NCBI GenBank assembly: GCA_029211145.1
Contig: JARGEQ010000040.1
Coordinates: 95,934 to 159,933 of the forward strand
Reading direction: 5' to 3'
Length of the DNA stretch: 64,000 nt
Origin: Marinimicrococcus flavescens
GTDB taxonomy: Bacteria > Pseudomonadota > Alphaproteobacteria > Geminicoccales > Geminicoccaceae
Part shown: positions 16,795 through 25,433 of the stretch, piece by piece
How the letters are laid out: the number at the start of each line of letters is the position of its first letter
Position numbering within the stretch: position 1 is the stretch's first letter
Program-made: the position numbers and the translations under genes
Notes under the pieces: generated by a model
The model's input: the letters and a program-made list of their open reading frames with translations, nothing else
What the model was told of the DNA's origin: nothing
Database searches by the model: none

Positions 16795-17604
16795 CTAGGA
16801 GGCCTCGACCTTGCCGATGAACGGCAGATGGCGGTAGCGCTCGGCATAGTCGATGCCGTAGCCCACCACGAACACGTCGTCGATGACGAAGCCGGTGAGG
16901 TCGGGCTCGATCTCCACCACGCGGCGCGACGGCTTGTCGAGGAGCGCGCAGGTCATGGCCCGGGCAGCACCGTTGTCGAGCAGCATCTGCCGGGTGAAGG
17001 CCAAGGTGCGCCCGGTGTCCTGGATGTCATCGACGAGCAGCACCTCCTGCCCCTCGATGGACCCGGGCATGCCGCCGATCACCTTGACCCTGCCGCTGCT
17101 CTCGGTGCCGGTGCCGTAGGAGGAGACCTGCAGGAACTCGACGCGCGGCCGGCAGCCCTCGCGGTCGAGCGCCCGCACGAGGTCGGCGGTGAACACGAAG
17201 GCGCCCTTGAGCAGGCCCACCAGGGTGAACTCGCGCGGCATGCGGGCAGCGATCTCGCGCGCCAGCTCCTGCACCCTCGCGGCCACCTCCTGCTCGGAGA
17301 ACAGCACCTTCACCTGCTCGTCCATCTCGTCCCTTTCCGCCGCCTCGTCGAGCAGCCGCATGTCGTCGCGCTCCAGCGCCACCTCCTGCAGGGCCGCAAG
17401 GATGCGCTCGAAGTCCTCGCCCAGCGCCCGCCGGTCGGCGCGCCAGACGATCTCCAGGGGCCCCGCCGCCTCGCGGGACAGAATGTCGTAGAGGGCGTCG
17501 AGATTGGCCGGCAGGGGGCAGTCGAGCTGCTCCGCCAGACGGGCGAAGACCGCCTCGCGGCTGGCGAGGCCGGCATCGATGACGCAACGCGCGAGGCCGC
17601 TCAT
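16795..17604 (-). CDS. Barstar-like domain fused to hypoxanthine phosphoribosyltransferase
   Basis: This is a 269-residue two-domain protein. Residues 5-88 resemble barstar, the intracellular inhibitor of barnase. The segment CPLPANLDALYDILS aligns with barstar's NLDALWDCL, keeping Asp36 and Asp40 at the positions of the barnase-binding Asp35/Asp39; an EIVW strand follows. Residues 97-265 are a complete HPRT: LVGLLKGAFVF, SSYGTGTESSG, the PRPP loop VLLVDDIQDTGRTL (about 188-201), Lys224 in LLDKPSRR for purine contact, and VVGYGIDYAERYR. HPRT converts hypoxanthine or guanine plus PRPP to IMP/GMP; ordinary HPRTs are about 180 residues and lack the front domain. The gene lies 25 bp behind a barnase homologue, so the front domain is probably its immunity factor. 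Confidence 0.88.
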   Translation of the reverse strand: MSGLARCVIDAGLASREAVFARLAEQLDCPLPANLDALYDILSREAAGPLEIVWRADRRALGEDFERILAALQEVALERDDMRLLDEAAERDEMDEQVKVLFSEQEVAARVQELAREIAARMPREFTLVGLLKGAFVFTADLVRALDREGCRPRVEFLQVSSYGTGTESSGRVKVIGGMPGSIEGQEVLLVDDIQDTGRTLAFTRQMLLDNGAARAMTCALLDKPSRRVVEIEPDLTGFVIDDVFVVGYGIDYAERYRHLPFIGKVEAS

Positions 17605-17648
17605 GGCGGCACCTCCTTGCCAAGGCCGCTCACGGCGGCACCTCCTTG
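17594..17648 (-). repeat. Tandem duplication of a ribosome site and start region
   Basis: Two 26-bp copies (17594-17619 and 17623-17648) sit 29 bp apart and differ at one base. On the coding strand each reads AAGGAGGTGCCGCC followed by ATG (downstream copy) or GTG (upstream copy), then AGCGGCCT. The downstream copy starts barstar-HPRT with an ideal Shine-Dalgarno. The upstream copy encodes the last codons of barnase (KEVPP-stop), and its GTG opens a 10-codon frame, MSGLGKEVPP, whose TGA overlaps the ATG of barstar-HPRT. Translational coupling of toxin and inhibitor is likely. Confidence 0.7.
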
Positions 17649-18088
17649 AAGGTCTCGTAGTGATCGAGGGTGACGAAGACGAGACCGTCGGAGGAAAACA
17701 CCAGCCGTCTCGCCCCGCGCCGCCCGCAGGCGAAGTCGAGGTCGGCCTCGTACCAGATCCGCCCGGGCTTGTCAGGCAGGCGGCGCTCGCGGTTTCCGAA
17801 CCGGTCGCCGCCCATGATTCCCTTTGGATCGGACCGGCACAGGTCCCGGCCCGGCCGCCAGCCGAGGCGGCGCGCCTCGCTCTTGGTGAGATAGCGCTCC
17901 GGCAGATCGCCGTCCTCGCGCAGGCTGGTCACCGTCGCCACGAAGCCCTCGACGTCGCGCAGCCCCAGCAGGCTCGCGAACGCCCTGACCTCGGCCTCGC
18001 CGGCCAGTCCCGGAAGCGGGGGGAGCAGCAGCAAAAGCAGCGCCATGAGGCGGCCCGCCCCGCCGAAGGATACCCAGGACATTCTCAT
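17630..18088 (-). CDS. Secreted barnase-type ribonuclease
   Basis: This 152-residue protein has a signal peptide (GRLMALLLLLLPPLPGLAG) and a mature microbial N1/T1-family RNase. The similarity to Bacillus barnase is close: LPERYLTKSEARRLGW, GIMGGDRFGNRERRLP, IWYEADLDF, RRLVFSSDG, TLDHYETFKEV. The catalytic set maps as Lys69 (K27), Glu114 (E73), Arg124 (R83), Arg128 (R87) and His143 (H102), all present. Cys84 and Cys121, absent from barnase, could form a disulfide in the periplasm. It should cleave RNA, preferring G, outside the cytoplasm. The barstar-HPRT gene follows at once on the same strand, and a serralysin gene diverges 154 bp upstream. Confidence 0.93.
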   Translation of the reverse strand: MRMSWVSFGGAGRLMALLLLLLPPLPGLAGEAEVRAFASLLGLRDVEGFVATVTSLREDGDLPERYLTKSEARRLGWRPGRDLCRSDPKGIMGGDRFGNRERRLPDKPGRIWYEADLDFACGRRGARRLVFSSDGLVFVTLDHYETFKEVPP

Positions 18089-18242
18089 CGAGCGTTCACT
18101 CCCTTTTTACCGGCCTGCGTCACACTGGCTTCCGATCGGCCGTCATTCCCGCTTGGCAGGCCGGGGCCCCAGAGGGCAATGATGTCGGTGATGAAATTGA
18201 AGGCACATTTTCCACCTTCAAGTTGCACGGCCTGGAGATGCC

Positions 18243-19565
18243 ATGACCGCTCGGTCCGCCACCGCGTTTGCCGGCCCCGCCTCCGCCCGTGCGGCGAACA
18301 GTAGTGCCGGCGCGGACAGCCTGATCTATGGCACCAGCTGGGGCGGCGGCGGCGGCACCGTCGAGATCACCTACAGCTTCCCCGACTTCGGCTCGTCCTG
18401 GCCGCGTCCCTACGGCGATTTCGACGAGCCGCGAGCCGGCTTCCAGCCGCTCTCCGCGAGCCAGGAAGCGGCGGTGCGGGAGGCGCTCGAGCTGTGGGCC
18501 GGCGTGGCCGACATCCGCTTCGTCGAGGTCGTCGAGAGCGGCAGCGACGTGGGCGACCTGCGCTTTGCACGGACCAGCGCCAGCCCCAGCGCGCATGCCT
18601 ACCTGCCGCAGTCCGGCCCGCCCTCGGGAGACGTCTGGCTGGGGCCGAGCTTCCTGCCTGGGATGGACTACGCGCCCGGCAGCTACGGGTTCTTCGTGAT
18701 GGTCCACGAGATCGGCCACGCGCTGGGCCTCAAGCATCCCCACGAGCCCGGCGGCATCGGCGGCGTCCTCGAGGCCGGCGCCGACTGGATCGGCTCCACT
18801 GTCATGTCCTACCGCTCGCTGGCCGGCGACCGGCTGGGCAAGCTCTATTCCAACGACCTCTTCCCCAAGACGCCCATGGCCCTCGACATCGCCGCGATCC
18901 AGGAGCTCTACGGCGCCAACGGCACCACCGGCGCCGGCAATACCGTCTATGCTTGGGCATCGGGCGAGCGGGTCTTCGAGACGATCTACGACACCGGCGG
19001 CATCGACACGATCGACTGGTCCAACCAGAGCAGCAGCGCGCTGATCGACCTGCGCCCGGGGGCCTGGAGCGAGCTTGGCGCGCCGGTCCGGGCGCGAGGC
19101 GGCAAGAGCCCCGATACGCTGGCGCTGGCCGACGGGACGCTGATCGAGAACGCCCTGGGCGGCAGCGGCAACGACAAGATCTGGGGCAACGATCTCGACA
19201 ACCTGCTGGATGGCGGCAGCGGCAAGGACCGGCTGTGGGGCCTCGGCGGCGACGACATCCTCGTGGCGGGCCCCGGCAAGGACCGGCTGGACGGTGGCGA
19301 CGGGCTCGACGTGGCGGTGTTCGCGGGCGACAGCGCCGACTTCAAGATCAGCGTGAAGAAGAACGGCAAGATCACGGTGATCGACAAGGAGACCGGCGAC
19401 GGCGATCTCGGCAAGAACAAGCTCTTCGCCATCGAGATCCTGGAGTTCGACGACGTCTTGCTGGAGGCAGGGCCGGGCAAGACGCTGGTCCCGCTGGGCA
19501 GCGGCCAGGCGGTGGCGGCAGCCGGGCTCGACAGCCTCGTCAATGACGGCCAGACGGTGGTCTGA
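18243..19565 (+). CDS. Serralysin-like (M10B) RTX zinc metalloprotease
   Basis: This is a 440-residue secreted protease. The metzincin zinc site HEIGHALGLKHP gives His155, Glu156, His159 and His165, and the Met-turn VMSYRS gives Met188/Tyr190. The C-terminal half has RTX calcium-binding nonapeptides (GGSGNDKIWG, GGSGKDRLWG, GLGGDDILVAG, GKDRLDGGDG) from about residue 300 to 350. A cleavable N-terminal signal is absent, as expected for type I secretion through a C-terminal signal. No ABC/HlyD/TolC exporter is nearby. It diverges from the barnase gene, so the two secreted hydrolases share an intergenic control region. Confidence 0.92.
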   Translation: MTARSATAFAGPASARAANSSAGADSLIYGTSWGGGGGTVEITYSFPDFGSSWPRPYGDFDEPRAGFQPLSASQEAAVREALELWAGVADIRFVEVVESGSDVGDLRFARTSASPSAHAYLPQSGPPSGDVWLGPSFLPGMDYAPGSYGFFVMVHEIGHALGLKHPHEPGGIGGVLEAGADWIGSTVMSYRSLAGDRLGKLYSNDLFPKTPMALDIAAIQELYGANGTTGAGNTVYAWASGERVFETIYDTGGIDTIDWSNQSSSALIDLRPGAWSELGAPVRARGGKSPDTLALADGTLIENALGGSGNDKIWGNDLDNLLDGGSGKDRLWGLGGDDILVAGPGKDRLDGGDGLDVAVFAGDSADFKISVKKNGKITVIDKETGDGDLGKNKLFAIEILEFDDVLLEAGPGKTLVPLGSGQAVAAAGLDSLVNDGQTVV

Positions 19566-20050
19566 GGCGGCGCTCATCCGACCGGTGCCGCAGCCGGGCT
19601 GCTCACACGTCGCTGCGCCCGTTCTTTCCGGCAGGAGCGTCCTTCGGGTCGCCGGCCCGTGCGCGTGCCGGCGAAAGCGGCGGCGCCGCGAGACCCCGGG
19701 CGCGGAGAGGCTGGCGCCGCTGGTCGTCGGCAGCCTCGAGTCCTGCAAGCCCGCTCCCACGCGCCGGCACCGAGCCAGCGGGCGGAAAATCAAACGGCAT
19801 GCCGCCCCGTCGGCAGGAGGGTTTCGAGGGCTGGTCTTGTCCGGTCTGCGGCAGCGTAGCCGGTCTCGCGGGCTCGGGCCCGCGACCGGGATGGTGAGCC
19901 GCAGGCCCTGGCCCTCATGAAAGACCCGGCCGCGAAGCGCCGTTTTTTCTCCCGGGTTTCCAGGCCACGGCTCGACCTTCGGCCGGCTTCGGGTCCTTCC
20001 CGCCACCATCGTGGGCCGCCGGCGCGATCGCGCCCCGCGCAGCCGTTCGA
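19566..20050. other. Non-coding, IS-flanking region
   Basis: I find no gene with family motifs. A hairpin flanks a T-run near 19922-19960 (ACCCGG, then CGCCGTTTTTTCTC, then CCGGGT), possibly a degenerate copy of the dispersed repeat. The rest is high-GC DNA that joins the serralysin gene to the IS110 remnant. Confidence 0.4.
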
Positions 20051-20971
20051 TCAACCCGGCGGCACGCCGTGGCCCGGCGCGAAGGTGGTCTGGCGCCGCA
20101 GCACTGCCCAGGCGATCCGCGCCGGCTTGCCGGCGAGCGCCATGATGGCGACGTTGCCCCTGTTGCCCCGGCAAAGCACTCTCGCCAGCAGGCCGCGCGG
20201 CCACTCCCCGAGCGGGGCGGCACTGGCCGCCAGCGGCTTCATCGCCGCCCGGACGGCCCTGGATGAGCAGGGTGCGCAGCTGGCGGTTGCCGCGCCTGGT
20301 GATGCCGGGCAGCCGGGGCCGGCCGCCTGTCGTGCGCTGCCTTGGCGCGAGACCCGGCCATCGATGAAGCAGGCATCGATCCGACCCCGAAGGGCCGCGC
20401 CCTGCGCGCCGGCATCGCCCACCGCGGCCAGCAGGACGGTGGCGCCCGGGATCCCGATGCCGGGGATCGTGCCCTGCCGCCGCGCCCGCCGGTCGGTTCG
20501 GGCGGGCTCGGCCAGCTCCTCGCCCGGCGCCGCAATCTTCCGGTCGAGCGCCCGCCACGCCGCCCGCATGTCGATGATCAGCCGGCGCAGGCGCGCGTCC
20601 GCCGCGAAGCCCGGATCGTCGGCAACGGCCGCCGCCCGCTCGAGCTTGCGCCGCCCCTGCGCACAGACCTGGCCGCCCCCGGCAGGATCGCCCGCAGCCG
20701 GTCGCGCAGCGCCGTGCTGGCCGCCACCAGCTTCGAGCGCACCCGGTGCGGGGTCCGGAGGCCGGGCTGGTTCTCGCTCCCCCGCGGCACGAGCCGCATG
20801 CTCGACCGCGACGCCGCCATTGCCATCCCGCAAGGCGGCAGCGTCGCCGTCAGGGCGGAAATGCTCTCCTGCCGCATCCGCCTGCCGAAGCGCCACCACC
20901 CCCTTCCCGTTCCGTCCGGGCACGCTGCAGACGGTCTTGCCCGGATCGATCGCGAGCAGCTCGATGCTCAT
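20051..20971 (-). pseudogene. IS110-family transposase remnant
   Basis: Leftward from an ATG at 20971 it opens MSIELLAIDPGKTVCSVPGR, the DEDD-type start of IS110/IS1111 transposases. The C-terminal transposase_20 region follows as GTIPGIGIPGATVLLAAVGD; a shifted-frame ITRRGNRQLRTLLIQG; and ARVLCRGNRGNVAIMALAGK, then PARIAWAVLRR. The stretch that should hold the second acidic cluster is scrambled or lost. At least two frameshifts separate recognisable blocks, so it is inactive. Confidence 0.75.
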
Positions 20972-21319
20972 GGCCCGCTCCTTCGCTCCGAAACCGGCGC
21001 ATCCTGCGCGGATGAGGTCGAGGAGGGGCGGGTCATCCTGCAAGCCAAGCGCGGCGCAACGCGCCCGCCCGGCACCATTCCCGATGTCAGCGTCACCGGC
21101 CGGCGCGGCGGGTTCCATGACGCTTCCGTTCCGACCAATCGGGGTCCGTCCTCGCCTGAAAGGCTGCAGATGAATCGCGTTCGGCCCAATCACGGAGCCG
21201 AGTGCGAGCCGATCCGCGGTCCACGGGGAATGTCGCGACGCGGTGCCGGCCGGATTGGCGGAGGGCGGGAGCGTTCGGGCAACGCTCGCGGCGGCGCTGC
21301 CGAGAAGTCCGCCTAAGAG

Positions 21320-22100
21320 CCTGTTGGAGCGGGATGAGCTTTGCTCGAAGTTTATCCGGCGTCGGCGAGGTCGTTGGCGCCCTTTCCGGCGACGGAGCTG
21401 TCGAGGAGGGTGCCGATGCAGGCGGTGACGGCCTCGCGGTGCGTTGCCCGGCCTTGCGCAGGAGGTGCTCGAGCCTGGCGAAGACCGGCCCGATGGGGTT
21501 CGGCTCGGGGCTGCAGGGCGGCAGAGGGAGGAGATGCGCCTCAGCGGCCCGGGTCGCGGCGCACACGCCGGGGAGCCCTGTGGCTGCCCGGACTTTCCAT
21601 GACGACGATGTCGCCGGGCTCGAGCGTCGGCGCCGGCGCCTGCTCGACCCGGGCCCGGGAGGCCGCACTGCCCATCCGTCCGTCGAGCACGCAGGGTGCG
21701 GTCATTCCTTCGTGGCGCAGGGCGGCGATGAAGGGTTGCGTTCTGGCGCCGCGCAACGGTGCTGGGCCCGGCCGCCGCCTGCCCACCGGCGCCCGGCCGC
21801 GCACCATGTCGGGCCGCTCCCGCTCCGCGGCGAGGAGCGGTTTTCTCGAAGCTCGGCCGCGCCTCCTGCACGAAGGCCCGCACCGTGCGCCAGCCGCTCC
21901 ACCAGCCACGCCGCTGGCCCGTCGCGGGCTCTTGCGCTTCATGTGCCCGCCCGTCCTGCCGGTCCCTCGCCGCAGCCGCGCCCATCTCGACACCGTCGAT
22001 GGCGCCACCGTCGCCGCACCGATGGTCCGGATGCCATCGTCCGCTGCCGCAGATCCGGCGACCACGGCCCCGCCATCGATACCGGCCTCCCCCGGCACGT
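21320..22100 (-). pseudogene. IS630-family transposase remnant
   Basis: Leftward it shows an HTH-like VAPSTVSRWARLRR. The DDE part follows: QPFIAALRHEGMTAPCVLDG, PTLEPGDIVVMESPGSHRAP, and then, in another frame, LPLPPCSPEPNPIGPVFARL followed by EHLLRKAGQRT. These match the IS630 order (MTAPCVIDG, GDIVVMDNLGSHK, LPPYSPDLNPIE). The catalytic DN of the second motif is ES here and the protein is frame-shifted, so it is dead. Confidence 0.75.
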
Positions 22101-22239
22101 GGCTCGAACGGGATCGCGAGCTTCACGGAAACCCTCGCCGATCCGGCCGAGGATCGTTCCGCGCCAGGTCCCGTACCCGATCACCCTCGTGATCCGCTGG
22201 CGCGCCCCCGACCCAGCCAATGCATCGACGGACAGGAGG

Positions 22240-22570
22240 ATGATGGCAATGCGCGGATCGTTACGGCTGGACGACGAGACGCAGGCGGTGACCGGGCCGC
22301 AGTTGCCGAAGAGCCAGCCCGGGGCGCGGCGGGCCGACGGCCGGCGGGCGGTCAGCGGACTCCCGCTCATGCCGCGCTCGGGCTGAAGCTGGCGCGATCG
22401 CCCGCCGGCCTGGGAGGGCTGCACGACGGTCAGCAACCGACTCAACCGACGCTATCGGCGCGGCAGCTGCCGGAAGCCCTTGCCGCGTCGCCGGACTTCC
22501 TCGCGGCCGACCCCGATCCCGCCGCACAGCCACGGACAGGCCGCCTGCCCTCCGGTCGCTACGGCACCGC
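22240..22570 (+). pseudogene. Second IS5-family transposase remnant
   Basis: The plus-strand frame reads QLPKSQPGARRADGRRAVSG and then LPLMPRSG-stop, the IS5 N-terminal domain as in the remnant at 15.8-16.1 kb. After one frameshift it continues SWRDRPPAWEGCTTVSNRLN and RRYRRGS, matching WRDCPPAYGP-TTVYNRFNRW. The catalytic part is absent. It is probably a relic of the same element type. Confidence 0.68.
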
Positions 22571-23093
22571 TTGTGGCCGCGGCCCGCCGGGCAGATCCGT
22601 CCCGTCGTCCCCGACCATCACGCCTCGCCGCCAAAGGCCGCTGCCATGGTCATCATGGCGACGCGCACGGGCGCCGGCTCCCCTTCCGTCCACCCTCGAC
22701 GTCGATCCCGCCCACTCATTCACGAGCCCCGAGGCGGCCAGAGTCTTTCTCCCGGCCGATCGCCCGGGTCCGGCGGGCAGCCGCCCCGACCGGTGCCCTG
22801 CAGGAAAGGCTGCAGACCGCGAAAGCCCCCACCATGCCAACCGACAGAAAAGCGGCGAAGGCCGCGCGCAGTGCCTTGCGCGGAACCACGGCCTCCGCCG
22901 GCTCCGGCCCGATCCCACCGCGACCAGCCGCAGCCTTTTCCAGTCAGAGGCCGGATCGCCTCCTCGTGCAGCGGCGGTGTCCGGAGGGCCGTCGGCCAGC
23001 GGCGGGGGACGCGGGGCACCATGGCGGCATCGCCCCTACCCTGCCCGCCTCCTTGGGGTTTATGGTCCGGCGGCGCTGAACCGGAGGAACGCA
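22571..23093. other. Non-coding stretch before the paa genes
   Basis: No convincing gene is visible on either strand. It contains copy F of the dispersed repeat (22841-22882) and ends with the promoter and ribosome site (CCGGAGGAAC) of the enoyl-CoA hydratase gene. Confidence 0.4.
22841..22882 (-). repeat. Dispersed intergenic repeat, copy F
   Basis: The reverse complement reads CCGCGCAAGGCACTGCGCGC, then GGCCTTCGCCGCTTTTCTG. CCGCGC pairs with GCGCGG to form the stem, and a T-rich tail follows. Confidence 0.6.
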
Positions 23094-23885
23094 GTGACAG
23101 AGGCGACGGTGCTCGGCCGGCGGGAAGGAGGCGTGCTCGTCCTCACCCTGAACCGGCCCGCGAGGCTCAACAGCTTCAACGAGGCGATGCACACCGAGCT
23201 TGCGGCCGCGCTCGACGCGGCGGCCGCCGACCGCTCGGTGCGGGCGGTGCTTCTGACCGGCGCCGGCCGCGCCTTTTGCGCCGGCCAGGACCTGTCGGAG
23301 CGGCAGATGGGCGAGGGTGCCGGGCCGCCCGACCTCGGCGACACGCTGGAGCGGCTCTACAACCCGCTGGTCCGCCGGCTGCGCGCCCTCGACCGGCCGG
23401 TAGTGTGCGCGGTCAACGGCGTGGCGGCGGGTGCCGGCGCCAATGTGGCGCTGGCCTGCGACATCGTCCTGGCAGCCCGCTCGGCCAGCTTCATCCAGGC
23501 ATTCTGCAAGATCGGCCTCGTGCCCGACAGCGGCGGCACGTTCTTCCTGCCGCGGCTGGTCGGCGACGTGCGGGCCCGGGGGCTGGCCCTGCTGGGCGAG
23601 AGCCTGCCGGCAGAGAAGGCTGCCGAGTGGGGCCTGATCTGGAAGGCGGTCGACGACGAGCGCCTCGAGGAGGAGGCCATGACGCTGGCGACGCATCTGG
23701 CGAGCCAGCCGACCCGGGCCCTGGGCATGATCAAGCGGGCCCTTGATGCTTCTGCCGGCAACGGTCTCGACGCCCAGCTCGACCTCGAGCGCGACCTGCA
23801 GCGCGAGGCCGGGCGCACCGAGGATTATCGCGAGGGCGTGCGCGCCTTCATGGAAAAGCGCCCTGCCCGTTTCGGAGGAAGCTGA
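23094..23885 (+). CDS. paaG: Enoyl-CoA hydratase/isomerase, PaaG type
   Basis: This 263-residue crotonase-fold protein starts at GTG 23094 after a CCGGAGGAAC ribosome site. It has LTLNRPARLNSFN at the N-terminus. Oxyanion-hole elements are GAGRAFCAGQDLSER and AVNGVAAGAGANVALACD, and KIGLVPDSGGTFFLPRLVG carries the conserved Asp of PaaG-type 1,2-epoxyphenylacetyl-CoA isomerases. In phenylacetate degradation PaaG converts ring-epoxide-CoA to oxepin-CoA, though related isomerases act in general fatty-acyl oxidation. The stop codon overlaps the next gene's start (TGATG). No other paa genes (paaABCDE, paaZ, paaK) are visible, so the pathway link is tentative. Confidence 0.82.
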   Translation: MTEATVLGRREGGVLVLTLNRPARLNSFNEAMHTELAAALDAAAADRSVRAVLLTGAGRAFCAGQDLSERQMGEGAGPPDLGDTLERLYNPLVRRLRALDRPVVCAVNGVAAGAGANVALACDIVLAARSASFIQAFCKIGLVPDSGGTFFLPRLVGDVRARGLALLGESLPAEKAAEWGLIWKAVDDERLEEEAMTLATHLASQPTRALGMIKRALDASAGNGLDAQLDLERDLQREAGRTEDYREGVRAFMEKRPARFGGS

Positions 23886-25414
23886 TGCCCGTACATTCGT
23901 CCGCCCTTTCCAGGGAGCTTCCGGTCGGCGTGGTGGGTGCCGGTACCATGGGCGCGGGCATCGCCCAGGTTGCGGCGATGGCCGGCCATTCGGTCCGGCT
24001 GGTGGACGCCCGCGAGGGTGCTGCCGAGAGTGCCGTGCAGGGCCTGCGCCAGCGCCTCGCGCGGATGGCCGAGCGCGGCCGGCTGGCGCCGGAGGAGGCC
24101 GCCGCCATCGGCGCCCGGCTGATCCCCGCAGGCGGGCTCGCCGAGCTTGCCGGCTGCGGCCTGGTGATCGAGGCGATCGTCGAGGACATGAAGGTCAAGC
24201 GCGAGCTCTTCGGCGAGCTCGAGACCATCCTCGCCGCCGATGCGATCCTCGCCACCAACACCTCCTCGCTCTCGATCACCGCCATGGCCGCCCATCTCGA
24301 GCGGCCCGGCCGCCTGGTGGGCATGCACTTCTTCAACCCGGCGCCGCTGATGGCGCTGGTCGAGGTGGTGAGCGGGCTGGCGACCGATCCCACGGTGGCG
24401 GGGACCGTGTTCGAGACGGCCAGGCTCTGGGGCAAGGCGCCGGTGCACGCCGCCAACACGCCGGGCTTCATCGTCAACCGGGTGGCCCGGCCGTTCTACG
24501 GCGAGGCGTTCCGGCTGCTGGCCGAGCAGGCAGGCCTGCCCGCCACCATCGACGCGCTGATGCGCGAGTCGGGCGGTTTCAGGATGGGCCCTTTCGAGCT
24601 CACCGATCTGATCGGCCAGGACGTCAACGCCGCGGTCAGCCGCTCGGTGTTCGAGGCCTATGACTACGACCCGCGCTACCGTCCCTCCCTCTTCCAGCGC
24701 GAGCTGGTGGATGCCGGCAGGCTCGGCCGCAAGTCCGGCCGCGGGATCTACGATCATGCCGAGGGCGCCACGAAGCCCGAGCCCGCTACCGCCGCAGCGG
24801 GCCCGAAGCCGCAGCGGATCGTGGCCGAGGGCCTGCGCGGGCCGGCCGAGGCGCTGCTGGATCTGGCCACGGCCGCCGGCATCGAGGTCGAGCGCCGCGA
24901 GCAGGGCCCGGGCCTGATCCGCCTCGACGGGATCGTCCTGGCGCTCACCGACGGGGAGACCGCCGACGAGCATACCGCCCGCACCGGCGAGCCGGTGCTC
25001 CTGTTCGATCTTGCGCTCGACTACGGTGCCGCCACCCGCATCGGCCTCGCCGCCCCGCTGCGGGCCAGCGACGCGCAGCGCGCTGCCGCCGCCGGCTTCT
25101 TCCAGGCGCTCGGCAAGAGCGTGTCGTTCGTGGGCGACCTGCCGGGCATGGTGGTGATGCGCACCGTGGCGATGCTCGCCAACGAGGCGGCCGAGGCGGT
25201 GCACACCGGCGTGGCCGATGCCCAGGGCGTCGACACGGCGATGCGCAAGGGCGTCAACTATCCGGCGGGCCCGCTCGCCTGGGCGGAGCGGATGGGCACG
25301 CGGCGGATCGTCGAGACCATCGACCACATGGCCCGCGCCTATGGTGAGGACCGCTACCGCTGCTCGCTGGGCCTGCGCCGGCTGCTCTGGCAGACGCCCC
25401 ATTCCGGCCGCTGA
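23885..25414 (+). CDS. paaH: 3-hydroxyacyl-CoA dehydrogenase, PaaH type
   Basis: This is a 509-residue double-domain dehydrogenase. The NAD-binding GVVGAGTMGAGIAQVA is at residues 15-30. EAIVEDMKVKRELF and NTSSLSITAMA form the Rossmann remainder, and HFFNPAPLMALVEVV carries the catalytic His. A duplicated C-terminal 3HCDH domain (about 200-300 and 400-500) is the PaaH/PaaC layout, oxidising 3-hydroxyadipyl-CoA. The single-domain FadB2-type enzyme is only about 285 residues. It is translationally coupled to paaG. An MFS gene follows 19 bp later. Confidence 0.88.
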   Translation: MPVHSSALSRELPVGVVGAGTMGAGIAQVAAMAGHSVRLVDAREGAAESAVQGLRQRLARMAERGRLAPEEAAAIGARLIPAGGLAELAGCGLVIEAIVEDMKVKRELFGELETILAADAILATNTSSLSITAMAAHLERPGRLVGMHFFNPAPLMALVEVVSGLATDPTVAGTVFETARLWGKAPVHAANTPGFIVNRVARPFYGEAFRLLAEQAGLPATIDALMRESGGFRMGPFELTDLIGQDVNAAVSRSVFEAYDYDPRYRPSLFQRELVDAGRLGRKSGRGIYDHAEGATKPEPATAAAGPKPQRIVAEGLRGPAEALLDLATAAGIEVERREQGPGLIRLDGIVLALTDGETADEHTARTGEPVLLFDLALDYGAATRIGLAAPLRASDAQRAAAAGFFQALGKSVSFVGDLPGMVVMRTVAMLANEAAEAVHTGVADAQGVDTAMRKGVNYPAGPLAWAERMGTRRIVETIDHMARAYGEDRYRCSLGLRRLLWQTPHSGR

Positions 25415-25433
25415 CCCCGGGGCCCGACGCTCG

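Noticed and set aside
19681..19900. Short GC-rich repeats suggesting a CRISPR or tandem array
   Set aside because: No regular spacing or repeated unit could be found; similarity is due to base composition.
18120..20558. Minus-strand open frame of about 800 codons under the serralysin gene
   Set aside because: It is antisense to the protease; only its right end has meaning, as one frame of the IS110 remnant.
23094..25414. A complete phenylacetate degradation cluster
   Set aside because: Only the PaaG- and PaaH-type genes are present; the epoxidase, ligase and ring-opening genes are not in the window.
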